A stretch of 64,000 nt of DNA from an uncultured Clostridia bacterium. Lineage in GTDB: Bacteria; Bacillota; Clostridia; Lachnospirales; Lachnospiraceae. The first letter of the stretch is position 1. Every line of letters starts with the position of its first letter. Position numbers and translations under genes: made by a program. Positions 53,061 to 62,745 of the stretch are shown piece by piece. A model generated the notes under the pieces. That model saw only the letters and a program-made list of their open reading frames with translations. It made no database searches and was not told where the DNA came from. The DNA lies in NCBI GenBank assembly GCA_937896665.1, contig CALBNS010000019.1, positions 1 to 64,000 of the forward strand. The letters are read 5' to 3'.

Positions 53061-53975
53061 TCATACCAATGCGCCGTTGTCATTTGTGTAACACATGCGG
53101 CCGTCATCTGCGAAGTAATAAAGTGAGTTATTGATTTTCTGTAATCCAGTAACCATTGCTCCGCTGTCACTCAAATAGTACCATTTATTTTCTAGTTTTA
53201 TCCAACCCGTAGCCATGCGACAATCATTTTTAAAATAATACCATTTTTCGTTGATGAATTTCCACGTATTGCATACGGCATAACCATTTGCGTCAAACCA
53301 ATACCATGCGTCTAATTTGAGCCATTGCGCCTTTGGATAGCTTCCGTCTTTATTTTTGTACCACCAGCCTTTTGAATCTTTCTGCCATCCAGATGTAGCT
53401 TTCTTCTGTAATCCTAAAAACTCCACCAATCCTTCAGCAACGGCTCTAGCATAGCCGTCTTGTCCTTTCTCACAGGTAATAACTTTATAGTCAATATTGG
53501 AATCCATAAATCCACCTTCTACAAGCACTGCAGGAATTTTATTTTGATTAATTACATACCAATTTTCTTTTTTAATTCCACGACCTTTCAGACCAGTGTA
53601 TTCCACTAATCTGTGATAGATGCAACTTGCAAGCCGTATGTCATCTTGAGTTGGATTCTTATCCGTAAATACTTCTACACCTGTAGAATTGTTCCATTTT
53701 CCATTATATGCATTGTGATGAATTGATACAAATACTACCACGTTATCCGCATTCATATATTCTTTCAAACGACTTGCAAGGCTCTCGTCTACATTTCCCT
53801 CATTATGATCTGTTCGAATAACTACCACATCATAATCTTTTGTAAGCATTGCCGTAATTTTATCACAGACTCTGTCATTCAGGGTCCACTCTTTAATCCC
53901 ATCCGGTGTTTGTTTGCCCGGAGTATTAATTCCATGCCCAGCATCTAATGCTACTACAATTTTCTTTTCTGCCAT
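53061..53975 (-). CDS. phage endolysin: N-acetylmuramoyl-L-alanine amidase with cell-wall binding repeats
   Basis: Cuts the amide link between MurNAc and L-Ala to lyse the cell. The 304-residue protein has an Amidase_3 domain (about 1-175) with zinc ligands His in LDAGHG, Glu in VEVFTD, His in SIHHNA and Glu in LVEGGF, then about five choline-binding-like repeats (GWWYKNKDG, WYWFDANGY, WYYFKNDCR, WYYLSDSGA, LYYFADDGR). No signal peptide, so it depends on the holin. ATG at 53975 behind AGGAG, not the longer reading. The repeats suggest binding to a wall polymer of the host. Confidence 0.92.
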   Translation of the reverse strand: MAEKKIVVALDAGHGINTPGKQTPDGIKEWTLNDRVCDKITAMLTKDYDVVVIRTDHNEGNVDESLASRLKEYMNADNVVVFVSIHHNAYNGKWNNSTGVEVFTDKNPTQDDIRLASCIYHRLVEYTGLKGRGIKKENWYVINQNKIPAVLVEGGFMDSNIDYKVITCEKGQDGYARAVAEGLVEFLGLQKKATSGWQKDSKGWWYKNKDGSYPKAQWLKLDAWYWFDANGYAVCNTWKFINEKWYYFKNDCRMATGWIKLENKWYYLSDSGAMVTGLQKINNSLYYFADDGRMCYTNDNGALV

Positions 53976-53999
53976 AGTGTTCACTCCTAACATAATTCC

Positions 54000-54015
54000 T
54001 GTGCGACGTCGCACA
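54000..54015 (-). repeat. perfect 16-bp palindrome between holin and amidase
   Basis: TGTGCGACGTCGCACA reads identically on both strands, 25 bases upstream of the amidase start. No T-run follows on the minus strand. Could be a protein-binding site, a weak RNA hairpin, or an accident of sequence. Confidence 0.6.
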
Positions 54016-54043
54016 AAAGAGGACGATGTCACTCGCCCTCCGC

Positions 54044-54367
54044 CTATTTCTTATTATATTTTGTCCTTTTCCACATTTCAGATACTCGCTCCCATCCGCC
54101 TGTGCTGACTAAATACACAATAAACGCAGCAATAAAAGATGCGAATACATAGTACCAAGTAATCGTAATTTTAAAATACTGACAGGCGACAACAACCGCT
54201 ACCGGGCATAAAATCATCGATGTGGCTAATGCCACCACATTTGTCTGGATCCGATTCAACACCGGCAGTTCCTTAATTACCTGCGTAATGATACTGACCA
54301 GAAACGCCAGCACACCGATTGCCATTAGTGCATAAGTTACATACTGTACAAAAATTTCCATGTTCAT
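54044..54367 (-). CDS. phage holin
   Basis: 107 residues with three hydrophobic segments (FVQYVTYALMAIGVLAFLVSI, VVALATSMILCPVAVVVACQY split here as VVALATSMILCPVAVVV, and ITWYYVFASFIAAFIVYLV) and a charged tail (MWKRTKYNKK), directly before the endolysin gene. Such small membrane proteins open the membrane at the end of infection. ATG follows CAGGAGG. Confidence 0.82.
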   Translation of the reverse strand: MNMEIFVQYVTYALMAIGVLAFLVSIITQVIKELPVLNRIQTNVVALATSMILCPVAVVVACQYFKITITWYYVFASFIAAFIVYLVSTGGWERVSEMWKRTKYNKK

Positions 54368-54370
54368 AAT

Positions 54371-54649
54371 TTAATCCTCCTGATTATGTGCCTGTTTATT
54401 TATATGCTTCTCAATCTTTTTAATCGCCTCTGTAACAGGTCCATTACATCCCTGTTCCTTTAACCCTTTCAAACACGCTAAGATGCCGTATGTAAGCAGG
54501 CATTGTTCTGCTTTCATTTTCTCAATTTCTTCATCCTGCTTATTTTGCTTTAAGTACCATTTGTACACCGCGAAAACAGCAGAAAAAATGACCACAAGTG
54601 CTGTTACAACACTCGCAGTCGTAGTGATTGTGTTTATATCAATATACAA
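54371..54649 (-). CDS. phage lysis-module small membrane protein
   Basis: 92 residues with a TTG start at 54649 behind AAAGGA: one membrane helix (TTASVVTALVVIFSAVFAVYKW, residues about 9-30), then a charged helix KQNKQDEEIEKMKAEQ and LACLKGLKEQGCNGPVTEAI. This type is common before holins in Lachnospiraceae phages and is sometimes mislabelled a transporter subunit. An ATG at 54694 would add 15 residues but lies in the T-rich 3' side of a small hairpin and crosses a GCCGGC palindrome, so TTG is preferred. Confidence 0.75.
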   Translation of the reverse strand: MYIDINTITTTASVVTALVVIFSAVFAVYKWYLKQNKQDEEIEKMKAEQCLLTYGILACLKGLKEQGCNGPVTEAIKKIEKHINKQAHNQED

Positions 54650-54789
54650 TGTCTTTTCCTTTCTGCCGGCCCTAGCCGGCGCAATTTTCTGCATAATAAA
54701 AAGACCTCTATGGTCTTGCTCTGATTTCCATATTTATCACCTATTTTTCCTAACATAATGATGGCTTTATCACTTTTTCCAGCTACTTG

Positions 54790-56703
54790 CTATTCTAATT
54801 TTGCATGTATGACATATACGGTATTGCCTGCTGTGGTTGAAGCTATTGAATACGTATTGTCACTTTTCGTAAATCGAACAGGAATCGGTACATAAGCTGC
54901 ATTGACCGCATGTACATTTACTATTTCCCCATATTTTTCAATGTTCTCTTTTGGAATGGCTATTCCTCCTTGAAAATGTGTGTAAGGCTGACAGTAGGCA
55001 TTTGTCGGAAGTGTAATTGTACGAGTAACTTGGGCGGTTACAACCTTTTTCTTTGTTGACATCCACTCACTCCATTCATTATCATAGAAAAATCTCTCAT
55101 AGGTCAGCGAATTCTCCTTATCACATGTAGTAAGTCTCTGAAAGATTTCTCCACTGTCACCGGCACTTTCCACCAGTAATATAAACTTTCCATCCGACAC
55201 GGGACAATTCAGGTACCCTGCAGATGATGAATCGCGTCCTGCATATGTATTTGGAATCGTCATCTCATTCAAGTCCGTTCCATTATCAAGCACCAGGCGG
55301 AGCAGTCCACCACTGAAACGCGTCTTAAAGCCGATATCAAATACTCCTTCCAGCTCTGCAAGTTTTCCAAATGCTGCACCAAGTCCGTTTCTAAATCTTG
55401 ACAGAAACGGCTGAACTGACGGACCATATATCTGCTTTTCCACGGTGCCGAATTTATCGGTAATACGAAGTATGATATCGTAAGTCGATTTTTTATCTGC
55501 TGCAAACACAAATCTTCCATCATCTACACTGTACTGATTCTGATACGCACTCAAAATCATTATGCTATAGACATCTTCTGTATTCTTTTTGTAATAAATG
55601 TTGTACTTCGCTGTATTTTTTCCTTCTAAAGGTGTAATTTCACATGCAAAGTTTACTCCAAGATAAGCCCCTGAACTATGTTTGGTTCCATCTGGCTGAC
55701 AGCGTTTTGCATACACCTTCGTAATTTTCGGTGCCTTGTACTCATAGACTTCTATTGTCTGCTGAATGACCACTGTTCGTTTTCTTGAATCTGTTACAGT
55801 TACACGAATATCTAATGTTCCGCTTCCTGCGATTACATCTGTGGTAAACTCTGCTTTCGCATATGTCTTTTCGTCAATTTCCGTCTTATAAGAAGAAATT
55901 GTAGAACCGTAAGCACCTGAAGCATTAATTACAGCATGTACGGCCGATTTAGTCTGAATATATTTTCCGTACATTGCGAAATATCCGTTCGCATCTGACA
56001 TTTTTAACGAAGCAGTTGGTTTCACAGTATCCGGTACATACACCGTTACATTCTTATATACATCATTTCCGATTCTCTGCGTACCATGAAAGGTTCTGAT
56101 GCAGAGCTGCATGGTACCTTTGGATTCGTTTGGAAATTGCCCACACAAATCCATCGGCGGAGTGAATTCTAAATATGTGCCATGACCTGTGCCAAGATTA
56201 AACCACTCACTGTACCCGACCTTATACCAAAATTGATGAGTAAACGAAGAACTGTTTCTTTCAATGTTTACAGCAATTCTGCTTCCAATCATATTTCCTA
56301 CGATTTCGCCAAACGAACTGGCTCTTGGAATATCATCAAGTGTAATCGTGTCAGCACAAGTGCTGTTTACGCTTGATGAATAAATAGCAGCGCTTATGCT
56401 TACATTGATTTTCTTTTTCCCATCCGAATCATGCTTTATTGAAATCGAACCGGAACCAAGACTTTGATTCGCAGACATCTGGAATCTCCCTGTAATATTT
56501 AGCACGGTAGTGTTATTGATTACTACCATCACAGGTCCTGCTTTTACCCAGCTGCTCCCATAGTTTTCTGCAAAAGCCTTCCAATAGAAGGTTGATGAAT
56601 TGTCAGTTACGCTCTGCTTTATAGACCATTCCACCCGTATGTTTCGAGGGCAGTTGCTAAATCCGGTTGCATTTCCTGATTTGAATGTTCCATCTTTTGC
56701 CAT
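54790..56703 (-). CDS. phage minor structural protein (DUF859 type, probable receptor-binding/baseplate)
   Basis: 637 residues, beta-rich. It begins MAKDGTFKSGNATGFSNC and shows paired beta-sandwich regions (VNIERNSSSFTHQFWYKVGY, TVKPTASLKM). The tail-side half (LEGVFDIGFKTRFSGG, FYDNEWSEWMSTKK) resembles the DUF859 minor structural proteins of streptococcal phages. Position after the tail endopeptidase suggests host recognition. It overlaps the next gene by one base. Confidence 0.8.
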   Translation of the reverse strand: MAKDGTFKSGNATGFSNCPRNIRVEWSIKQSVTDNSSTFYWKAFAENYGSSWVKAGPVMVVINNTTVLNITGRFQMSANQSLGSGSISIKHDSDGKKKINVSISAAIYSSSVNSTCADTITLDDIPRASSFGEIVGNMIGSRIAVNIERNSSSFTHQFWYKVGYSEWFNLGTGHGTYLEFTPPMDLCGQFPNESKGTMQLCIRTFHGTQRIGNDVYKNVTVYVPDTVKPTASLKMSDANGYFAMYGKYIQTKSAVHAVINASGAYGSTISSYKTEIDEKTYAKAEFTTDVIAGSGTLDIRVTVTDSRKRTVVIQQTIEVYEYKAPKITKVYAKRCQPDGTKHSSGAYLGVNFACEITPLEGKNTAKYNIYYKKNTEDVYSIMILSAYQNQYSVDDGRFVFAADKKSTYDIILRITDKFGTVEKQIYGPSVQPFLSRFRNGLGAAFGKLAELEGVFDIGFKTRFSGGLLRLVLDNGTDLNEMTIPNTYAGRDSSSAGYLNCPVSDGKFILLVESAGDSGEIFQRLTTCDKENSLTYERFFYDNEWSEWMSTKKKVVTAQVTRTITLPTNAYCQPYTHFQGGIAIPKENIEKYGEIVNVHAVNAAYVPIPVRFTKSDNTYSIASTTAGNTVYVIHAKLE

Positions 56704-58304
56704 TAGAAATCACCTCCTACATAGTATTCATTAACTCTACCTTCCTCATCCATCTCGCTGATATATCCCAATACAGTCATTTTCCTTTCTACTGTGATTT
56801 CCGGTGCATGTACTTCTCCATTTGCAATCCATAGCACCTCAATATCATTTACCATCATGCTGAACCGGTCGTTATCGATTACAACTTTATAGGGATTATC
56901 AACCTGTCCAATTGTCAGACCGTCGATATCAAATGTAAAATATTTGCTAATCAGATTAAATTTGTCCTGCAGGTCCTTATCAAGCTTCGAGATGTCAATC
57001 TGAATGCCTTCTGCAGTCTGTGCGATGCTGGATTTTAATTCCTTGACAATCGCCTCAATGTCTCCCTTTGTGTAGTAGCTTGTGCCGACCTGCAATATAA
57101 TCTCATCTGACATCTGCTCTATCTTGGAAGATGTACGGCTCTCAATAATCTGCACGCTTTCCCCTACCATGGTTTCGCAATCCTCTACGACTTTCCCGAT
57201 AAGTCCGTGGATAATTTTGTCATTTTCGACTTGTTTATCTACGAAAGTACGACGTTCATCTCCAAGTGAAAGGCTGCTGTCTGCCGGATCCAAAATGTTG
57301 ATGGATAGCTTCCTTGTTAGGAACAAATCATTGAAATCATGTGGTTCACTTTCTACTTGCGTGTAATACCCAAGCCGGAAACTCTGAATCTTTAAATTCA
57401 ATGCATGAAGATCTACGGCCGACAGTTCAATGGTCTGAGTGAGATGGATGCGATTTGCAAGTTCCTCTTCCGCTTTCCTTTTGAGATTTGATGGAAGGGT
57501 AACATCGTCAAAGACAACCGTATCAATAATCCATCCATACTTGTCCACAGCTTCCTGGGAATAAACATAATCGATTCCATCATTGATATCTTTAATTGTG
57601 AGTCGCTCTCCGGTCTCATTTCCTTCCTCGTCTTTTAATTTAGCGCCATAGGGTATGATTGCAGTGGCAATGTCTGAGCCCTTTATTACTTCTTCAAAAT
57701 CAAGCAGGTTTTCCCCGAATTTCACGGGCTGCTGATTCAATTTATCGAAGTCCTTTAGGTAATCAATATATACTCCATCCTCTTCCTCTCTGGTCCAAAG
57801 ATAGCCGCCGAGAAGACCCACCAGCTTCTCCTTCATTTCGTTCAAGGTCTTTGTGCAATTGCTATTTGCTCGCACAATGTAATCATTTGGGTCCGTAACG
57901 GTACAAATGCCTATTTTAAATTGCTTTTCTTCATCCACTTGGAAATTATGTGTATTCACAAAGAATCTGAAATACTCTTCCACTGTACCTTCAAACTGAT
58001 ACGGCCTTACTACGGAATCCAAGAAAAAAGCAAGCTCCCCTTCACAGGTTACCTGCAGTTCGTTATACATCCCACGCTTGGCATTCAGCACACGCCCACG
58101 GAATAGTCTGTCATTATCGTCATACACTTTTACCATGGATTTCATTTTCTTTATGCTTCCATACTTCGCATTGTTTTTGTAAATGGTAAAAACAAAAGTA
58201 CCGGTTTTGTTGACTTCCATTTTTAGCCTTGCCCTTGCCAAGGGAAGTTCGTATGTCATATTCGGGTGATACAGAAGTTCTCCGTCTAAATAGCATTTAT
58301 ACAT
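56703..58304 (-). CDS. phage tail endopeptidase / tail-associated protein
   Basis: 533 residues with ATG at 58304 behind AGGAGGGA. The N-terminal half (about 1-350) matches the gp27-like base ring of tail-associated lysin (Tal) proteins, e.g. VKVYDDNDRLFRGRVL and FGENLLDFEEVIKGSDIATAIIPYG, followed by helical ENDKIIHGLIGKVVEDCETMV and a beta-rich C-terminus (FDIDGLTIGQVDNPYKVVI). It forms the tail tip. Catalytic peptidase function cannot be confirmed. Confidence 0.85.
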   Translation of the reverse strand: MYKCYLDGELLYHPNMTYELPLARARLKMEVNKTGTFVFTIYKNNAKYGSIKKMKSMVKVYDDNDRLFRGRVLNAKRGMYNELQVTCEGELAFFLDSVVRPYQFEGTVEEYFRFFVNTHNFQVDEEKQFKIGICTVTDPNDYIVRANSNCTKTLNEMKEKLVGLLGGYLWTREEEDGVYIDYLKDFDKLNQQPVKFGENLLDFEEVIKGSDIATAIIPYGAKLKDEEGNETGERLTIKDINDGIDYVYSQEAVDKYGWIIDTVVFDDVTLPSNLKRKAEEELANRIHLTQTIELSAVDLHALNLKIQSFRLGYYTQVESEPHDFNDLFLTRKLSINILDPADSSLSLGDERRTFVDKQVENDKIIHGLIGKVVEDCETMVGESVQIIESRTSSKIEQMSDEIILQVGTSYYTKGDIEAIVKELKSSIAQTAEGIQIDISKLDKDLQDKFNLISKYFTFDIDGLTIGQVDNPYKVVIDNDRFSMMVNDIEVLWIANGEVHAPEITVERKMTVLGYISEMDEEGRVNEYYVGGDF

Positions 58305-58960
58305 TACAGACTTCCCTCCTGATATAAAAATGTGATATTTCCTGTTCCATAACACCGAAGAATGTTATCCCCGGATTTAAACAGGATATCCGGAACAATA
58401 CTTTCCCCTGCCGGCACAGCATAGGATATCCCTTCGAATTCAATACGAAACTCTGCATCAGTAAGAATCGTAGGCACCACATGCTTCTTAAGGTTATTGC
58501 ATACAGCTGTCGTTTCGCCGGCAACAGATAAGGTTACGGATGTTTTTTCCTTTTTTAACTTGTAGGGTTGCACTGTGCAGGCTATCGTCACTGCACTGAT
58601 GACAGAATTCCTTTTCTGTACATCAACAGATACATGCCCAAACCAATAGAAATCACTATCTTCATCAAGAATGATTTTTTTATTCTCTCCATGCAAAGCA
58701 TTTTTAAGCTCAGAACCATCTTTGTAGTATCCTGGAAAACCACCATCCTCTACGTCAAATTCGAACCACAATGTACGGTCCTTGTACACAGGATAATCCA
58801 AGAAATCACTTAATACTACGGTTCCTTTTCCCGGAATGTCTACCGTATTTCGTTCCTGTATTGCCTCTCCGATGTATACGGAATTGAGATACAGTTGAAA
58901 ATCGCCCCATGTATGGTAATCTCCGATTTGGATTCCGACATAATTTGTTGCATTTTCCAA
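58304..58960 (-). CDS. phage distal tail protein
   Basis: 218 residues; beta-sandwich Dit-like protein joining the tail tube to the tip. HTWGDFQLYLNSVYIGE near the start and TVVLSDFLDYPVYKDRTLWF fit the family; the C-terminal galectin-like part reads EGISYAVPAGESIVPDILF. It sits between tape measure and tail endopeptidase genes, as expected. Confidence 0.83.
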   Translation of the reverse strand: MENATNYVGIQIGDYHTWGDFQLYLNSVYIGEAIQERNTVDIPGKGTVVLSDFLDYPVYKDRTLWFEFDVEDGGFPGYYKDGSELKNALHGENKKIILDEDSDFYWFGHVSVDVQKRNSVISAVTIACTVQPYKLKKEKTSVTLSVAGETTAVCNNLKKHVVPTILTDAEFRIEFEGISYAVPAGESIVPDILFKSGDNILRCYGTGNITFLYQEGSL

Positions 58961-58962
58961 TC

Positions 58963-61900
58963 CTATACACCCCTTCCTGCTAATTCTGCATTCACAGTGA
59001 TTGCATCTTCAAAAATTGGAACGAACACATCAAGGAACTGCTGCTTATTCATATTGATAGTTGCATGTAGGGTCTTTGGTGCTTGCTCAGTCTTTTGCAC
59101 GACACTACCTGAATATTGCTTATTCTCATCAGCCGTAAGAACTCGTTCACCTTTATGCAAAATAGCCTTGTATCCGTCATAAGGAACATTGTCGAGCCCA
59201 TTATAATGGCTTAAGCCTCTTGTAACATCGTTTATAGCACTGCTTATTCCACCAGAAACTTTTCCAGAAACAGAGATAGAGATACTTCTATTTCTTGCTG
59301 CGTAATCTGCTTCTGAAGAAATTTCTTTGAGATCTAAAATTGTTCCATCCTTATTCACTTTTATGTTATACGGTGTTCCATTGATGTCTACAATTCCTTG
59401 TCTTGTACTATCTGTTTCGTCTTTTAGTTCCGTCATATAACCAATAACGATCCCATTGCTGCTGATTAATTTCCCGGAAGATTCCTCGTATTTAGCGTGT
59501 TCATCAATCATCAGATCATAGGAACCATTGTAGTTTTTGGCCATTGTACGTATATTCTCTTCTACCTGTCTGCTATATGCTCCTATTTCTCCAGTTCCAA
59601 ATTTAACTATGCCAACAATTTCATTTGTTGCTTCATCAACATCAATCAGAAGTAAGTCCATAGTACCTGTAGCCGTGTTGTACATTTTGTAATATCCATC
59701 ACTATATACGCTATCTAATTCATCATAATAAGACCTCATTCTTGACAGACTCTCTTGATTCTTAAGATCATCATTTTTCAAAATTTCACCGTTATATTTG
59801 TTGATGACTCCTACCAAATTTGGGTTTTTCTCATTAACAATACCAAGGTATTGATCCCACAAATCGTTTTGAATGTCGATTTTTCTCTGTTTATCGTTCT
59901 CCAAATTCGTTATCTGCTCCTCTAAACATGCCCTTTCTTCTCCCTCGTAATCATTCAAATGAGCTTTCAACATTTCAATCTCTGTATCATAAGCAGCTTT
60001 AATCTGTATGATTTCTTCATCACGTGCTTTCGCTTTCTCCTGTAGTAGCTCTGATGCACTCTCTGCATCCATCGTTTTTACTCTGGCGACAAACTCATTT
60101 TTTGCGTACATGATTTCTTCCTGTGTACCGCCAAGTGCCTCCAATTCTATTTGCCGAATCCGTCTGGTTTTCTCTTCGATATCTGCAATTTCCTGCTCGT
60201 TCATTTCGCGGCTTTCATCCACCGCCTTTTGCTTAATTGCCAAAATCTCCGCCTTTAGAGTCTGTACCTCCTTGATTTGTTTATCGCTTGAGGCAGATAA
60301 TATCTCAAGCACCCTCTGTTCACTCTCGTCAATAATTTTATCATCCGCGATGAACAATTCCCTTAATGACTTCTGACTTTCATCCTTTTTGCTTTGGATT
60401 GTATTAATTGCCTGATTACACATATCCGAAATTCGTTGGTTAAATTCATCACTTTCTTCCTGTGAAATAACATCATCGAATCCTATTTCTCTCAGGAACA
60501 CATCAAATTCCTGAAGCTCTTCCGTGGATTTCTTTACAGCATCTTGAAATCCTTTGCTGATATCTTCCGAAAATTCCTTGTGTACAAGACCTAGTTCCTC
60601 TAATTCTTCCCTTGTACGTGTCTGCACACCATTTAGCCTCGCCATTACCTTTTCCATTCCTGACATCTCGTCAGACGCTTCAACGACTGACCGGCTCATA
60701 AACTGTGAATTCTCGTGTATCGCATAGATACCGGTTCCTACAGCTGCCACTCCTACAAGAAGTGGCGCGCAGATTGCAGACAGATTAGCCATTCCTCCAA
60801 GCAGTCCAACACCCTCCAGGCTTCCCATTGCCGTACTAACACCACTCATAACACTGCTTAACTTTGTAAATGTCGTAATTCCACCACCGACTACTTTGAA
60901 TGCAGGACCAGCTGCTGCAGATAGTGCCATCCATTTGACTATATTCTTTTGCTCTTCTTCTGTTAGCCTGTCAAAATAATCTGCAGCTTTCCCAATAACA
61001 TCCGTAACTTTTGTGATAATCGGGATAAAAGAAGAACCAAATTTTATTCCTGCATTTTTAAGTTCATTCAGTGCCCCTTTCAGTTGCTCTGCAGGAGTTG
61101 CATCCATTTTATCGAACGCATCCTGTGTTGCACCGACACTTCTGTTCATTGCAGAAAGCATTTCGTTATATTCTTCTCCGTTTCCCTTTGCCAGCACAAG
61201 AGCTGCAGAACCTGCCTCAACTGAACCAAACATATCTTTTAACGTCTTACCATTTTTCTCGGCATACTGACTCATCATATTCAAAATTTCAGAGGTTGAA
61301 ACCCCTTCTTTTTTGAGTTCTGCAAATCCCTTTCCGGCCATTTCACGCAGTGCCTTGTCCGAAACGCTCCCTGTCTTTCCAAGTTCTGAAAGCATTTGCT
61401 TCATATAAGTTCCAGCCTCGGCAGTTGCGATACCGTTTTTCGTAAGCTGTGCATAGGACGCTGACAACTCGTTCATGCCAAAATTGACAGAACTTGCAAT
61501 CGGAATAACCTTACCCATGCTCTGGCTTAGTTCATCTACCGTTGTCTTACCAAGATTCTGTGTTGTAATCAGCATATCAGACAGCTTTGTGGCGTCATTG
61601 GCACTGAGATTGTATCCATTGATGGCTGTCGTCAAAATATCCACAGCGGATGCGCCTGAAGTAAAGCCGCCTTTTGCAAGCTTCATAGCATTGGTAGTAA
61701 ACTCTACTGCCTTCTTCTGATCTACACCGGCAGATATTGCCTGATAGACAGATTCAGAATATTCATCCACAGCTACCTTTGTATCATTTGAACCGTCTAT
61801 AAGTGCATCTTTATAGTTATTGTAATCAACAACACCATCATCTAAGAGGGTGCTGACCTTTGCAAAGCTGCTTTCGAAATCAACAGACATCTTTGTGGTT

Positions 61901-62121
61901 GCAGCTCCTAATCCAACGACAGGAACTGTCAGCCCCTTCGTAAGCGCTGTACCTACCTTCGATAGACCTTCCCCTGCCTTGGTAAGTCCCGACAAGCTTT
62001 TTTCCACTTTATCGGCTTCCTCTTTTCCTTGCTGGGCGGCTTTTTTCATGTCTTCCTTGAACTGCTTTGTGTCTACCTTAAGCTCTGTAAGCAATGGTGC
62101 TAATTCTAATCCTGCGGGCAA
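58963..62121 (-). CDS. phage tail tape measure protein
   Basis: Sets tail length and passes into the cell with DNA. The protein is about 1053 residues: an N-terminal TP901-type core (about 1-330, ALTKGLTVPVVGLGAATTKM and SFAKVSTLLDDG), hydrophobic stretches near residues 440-470 (GLLGGMANLSAICAPLLVGV), a long charged coiled-coil (about 540-720), and a Gly/Ser-rich C-terminus. TTG at 62121 behind AGGAGG is preferred to GTG at 62130, which falls within the ribosome site. Confidence 0.93.
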   Translation of the reverse strand: MPAGLELAPLLTELKVDTKQFKEDMKKAAQQGKEEADKVEKSLSGLTKAGEGLSKVGTALTKGLTVPVVGLGAATTKMSVDFESSFAKVSTLLDDGVVDYNNYKDALIDGSNDTKVAVDEYSESVYQAISAGVDQKKAVEFTTNAMKLAKGGFTSGASAVDILTTAINGYNLSANDATKLSDMLITTQNLGKTTVDELSQSMGKVIPIASSVNFGMNELSASYAQLTKNGIATAEAGTYMKQMLSELGKTGSVSDKALREMAGKGFAELKKEGVSTSEILNMMSQYAEKNGKTLKDMFGSVEAGSAALVLAKGNGEEYNEMLSAMNRSVGATQDAFDKMDATPAEQLKGALNELKNAGIKFGSSFIPIITKVTDVIGKAADYFDRLTEEEQKNIVKWMALSAAAGPAFKVVGGGITTFTKLSSVMSGVSTAMGSLEGVGLLGGMANLSAICAPLLVGVAAVGTGIYAIHENSQFMSRSVVEASDEMSGMEKVMARLNGVQTRTREELEELGLVHKEFSEDISKGFQDAVKKSTEELQEFDVFLREIGFDDVISQEESDEFNQRISDMCNQAINTIQSKKDESQKSLRELFIADDKIIDESEQRVLEILSASSDKQIKEVQTLKAEILAIKQKAVDESREMNEQEIADIEEKTRRIRQIELEALGGTQEEIMYAKNEFVARVKTMDAESASELLQEKAKARDEEIIQIKAAYDTEIEMLKAHLNDYEGEERACLEEQITNLENDKQRKIDIQNDLWDQYLGIVNEKNPNLVGVINKYNGEILKNDDLKNQESLSRMRSYYDELDSVYSDGYYKMYNTATGTMDLLLIDVDEATNEIVGIVKFGTGEIGAYSRQVEENIRTMAKNYNGSYDLMIDEHAKYEESSGKLISSNGIVIGYMTELKDETDSTRQGIVDINGTPYNIKVNKDGTILDLKEISSEADYAARNRSISISVSGKVSGGISSAINDVTRGLSHYNGLDNVPYDGYKAILHKGERVLTADENKQYSGSVVQKTEQAPKTLHATINMNKQQFLDVFVPIFEDAITVNAELAGRGV

Positions 62122-62122
62122 A

Positions 62123-62431
62123 TCATTCACCTCCTGCGTGTTTTCTTACTGCTGTTTCATCTGCTTTTGTCTGCTGAAGACGCCATAAGTTTTTCAATAT
62201 TTCTCTTCCCTCCTGCGTCTGCTCATAGCTTTCAATCCAGCTTTCTCTGTTTAGAAGCAAAAAATAAGAATAAGGAAGCATCAGAACCTCATTAAAATTG
62301 AGCCCTGTATACTTACTTATTCTTCTAATTATTGCTGTTTTTGATTGAAACTGTTTTTCCCATTCCTCTACAGGAAAGTATTTTTCACATATCGCCTGTC
62401 CAATCTCTCCTTCCGGAATGGGAATCCTTAG
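62123..62431 (-). CDS. tail assembly chaperone GT extension, reached by -1 frameshift
   Basis: Open frame of 102 residues in the -1 frame after the G gene, read from the slippery site to TGA at 62123-62125, just before the tape measure start. It has no start codon of its own, but shows protein-like content: IPEGEIGQAICEKYFPVEEW, NFNEVLMLPYSYFLLLNRESWIE. Fusion with the G product gives about 200 residues, the normal GT length. The GT form usually helps load tail tube protein onto the tape measure. Confidence 0.85.
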   Translation of the reverse strand, partial: LRIPIPEGEIGQAICEKYFPVEEWEKQFQSKTAIIRRISKYTGLNFNEVLMLPYSYFLLLNRESWIESYEQTQEGREILKNLWRLQQTKADETAVRKHAGGE

Positions 62432-62727
62432 TTTGGGTCCGTCTCTGCCTCATACCTGAGTAGTGACATTGTTTCGATGAATTTCGTAACCGCCTCCTGC
62501 GTCCACTCCTTGAAGTCTTCTTGCGAAAACCGCTTTTCTTCCTCATTGTGGTTTAACATAATTGCAGCTACTTCCATTCTCTTATCACGAACATTTTCTT
62601 CCGTAAGATTTTCTTCAATGCACTCAATTTTTTCAATCATTGCTACTGTAGGTTGTTTTACATGAAGAATCTGTCCGCTAACTTTTATTTCCACGTTGTT
62701 ATTAATATACTTATCTAAATCTAACAT
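62428..62727 (-). CDS. tail assembly chaperone G
   Basis: 99 residues, starting at 62727 behind TGGAGG. Acidic and helical: GQILHVKQPTVAMIEKIECIEENLTEENV, given in two parts (GQILHVKQPTVAM and EKIECIEENLTEENV), then FKEWTQEAVTKFIETMSLL. Located between major tail and tape measure genes, the invariable place for G. Ends at the frameshift site, so both G and GT are made. Confidence 0.87.
   Translation of the reverse strand: MLDLDKYINNNVEIKVSGQILHVKQPTVAMIEKIECIEENLTEENVRDKRMEVAAIMLNHNEEEKRFSQEDFKEWTQEAVTKFIETMSLLRYEAETDPN
62431..62437 (-). promoter_or_regulatory. -1 programmed frameshift site CCCAAAC
   Basis: In the 0 frame the minus strand reads C CCA AAC then TAA; slipping back one base gives CCC AAA CTA and opens the GT frame. 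This is a canonical X XXY YYZ heptamer, placed directly before the stop codon of the G gene. Confidence 0.9.
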
Positions 62728-62745
62728 AGAAACCTCCACATGAGC

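Noticed and set aside
54665..54680. GCCGGC palindrome as a terminator
   Set aside because: No T-run on the minus strand after it and it lies directly before the ribosome site of the TTG-started gene.
54634..54756. 40-codon minus-strand ORF before the lysis gene
   Set aside because: No ribosome site, crosses a hairpin with T-run, and overlaps the start of the following gene.
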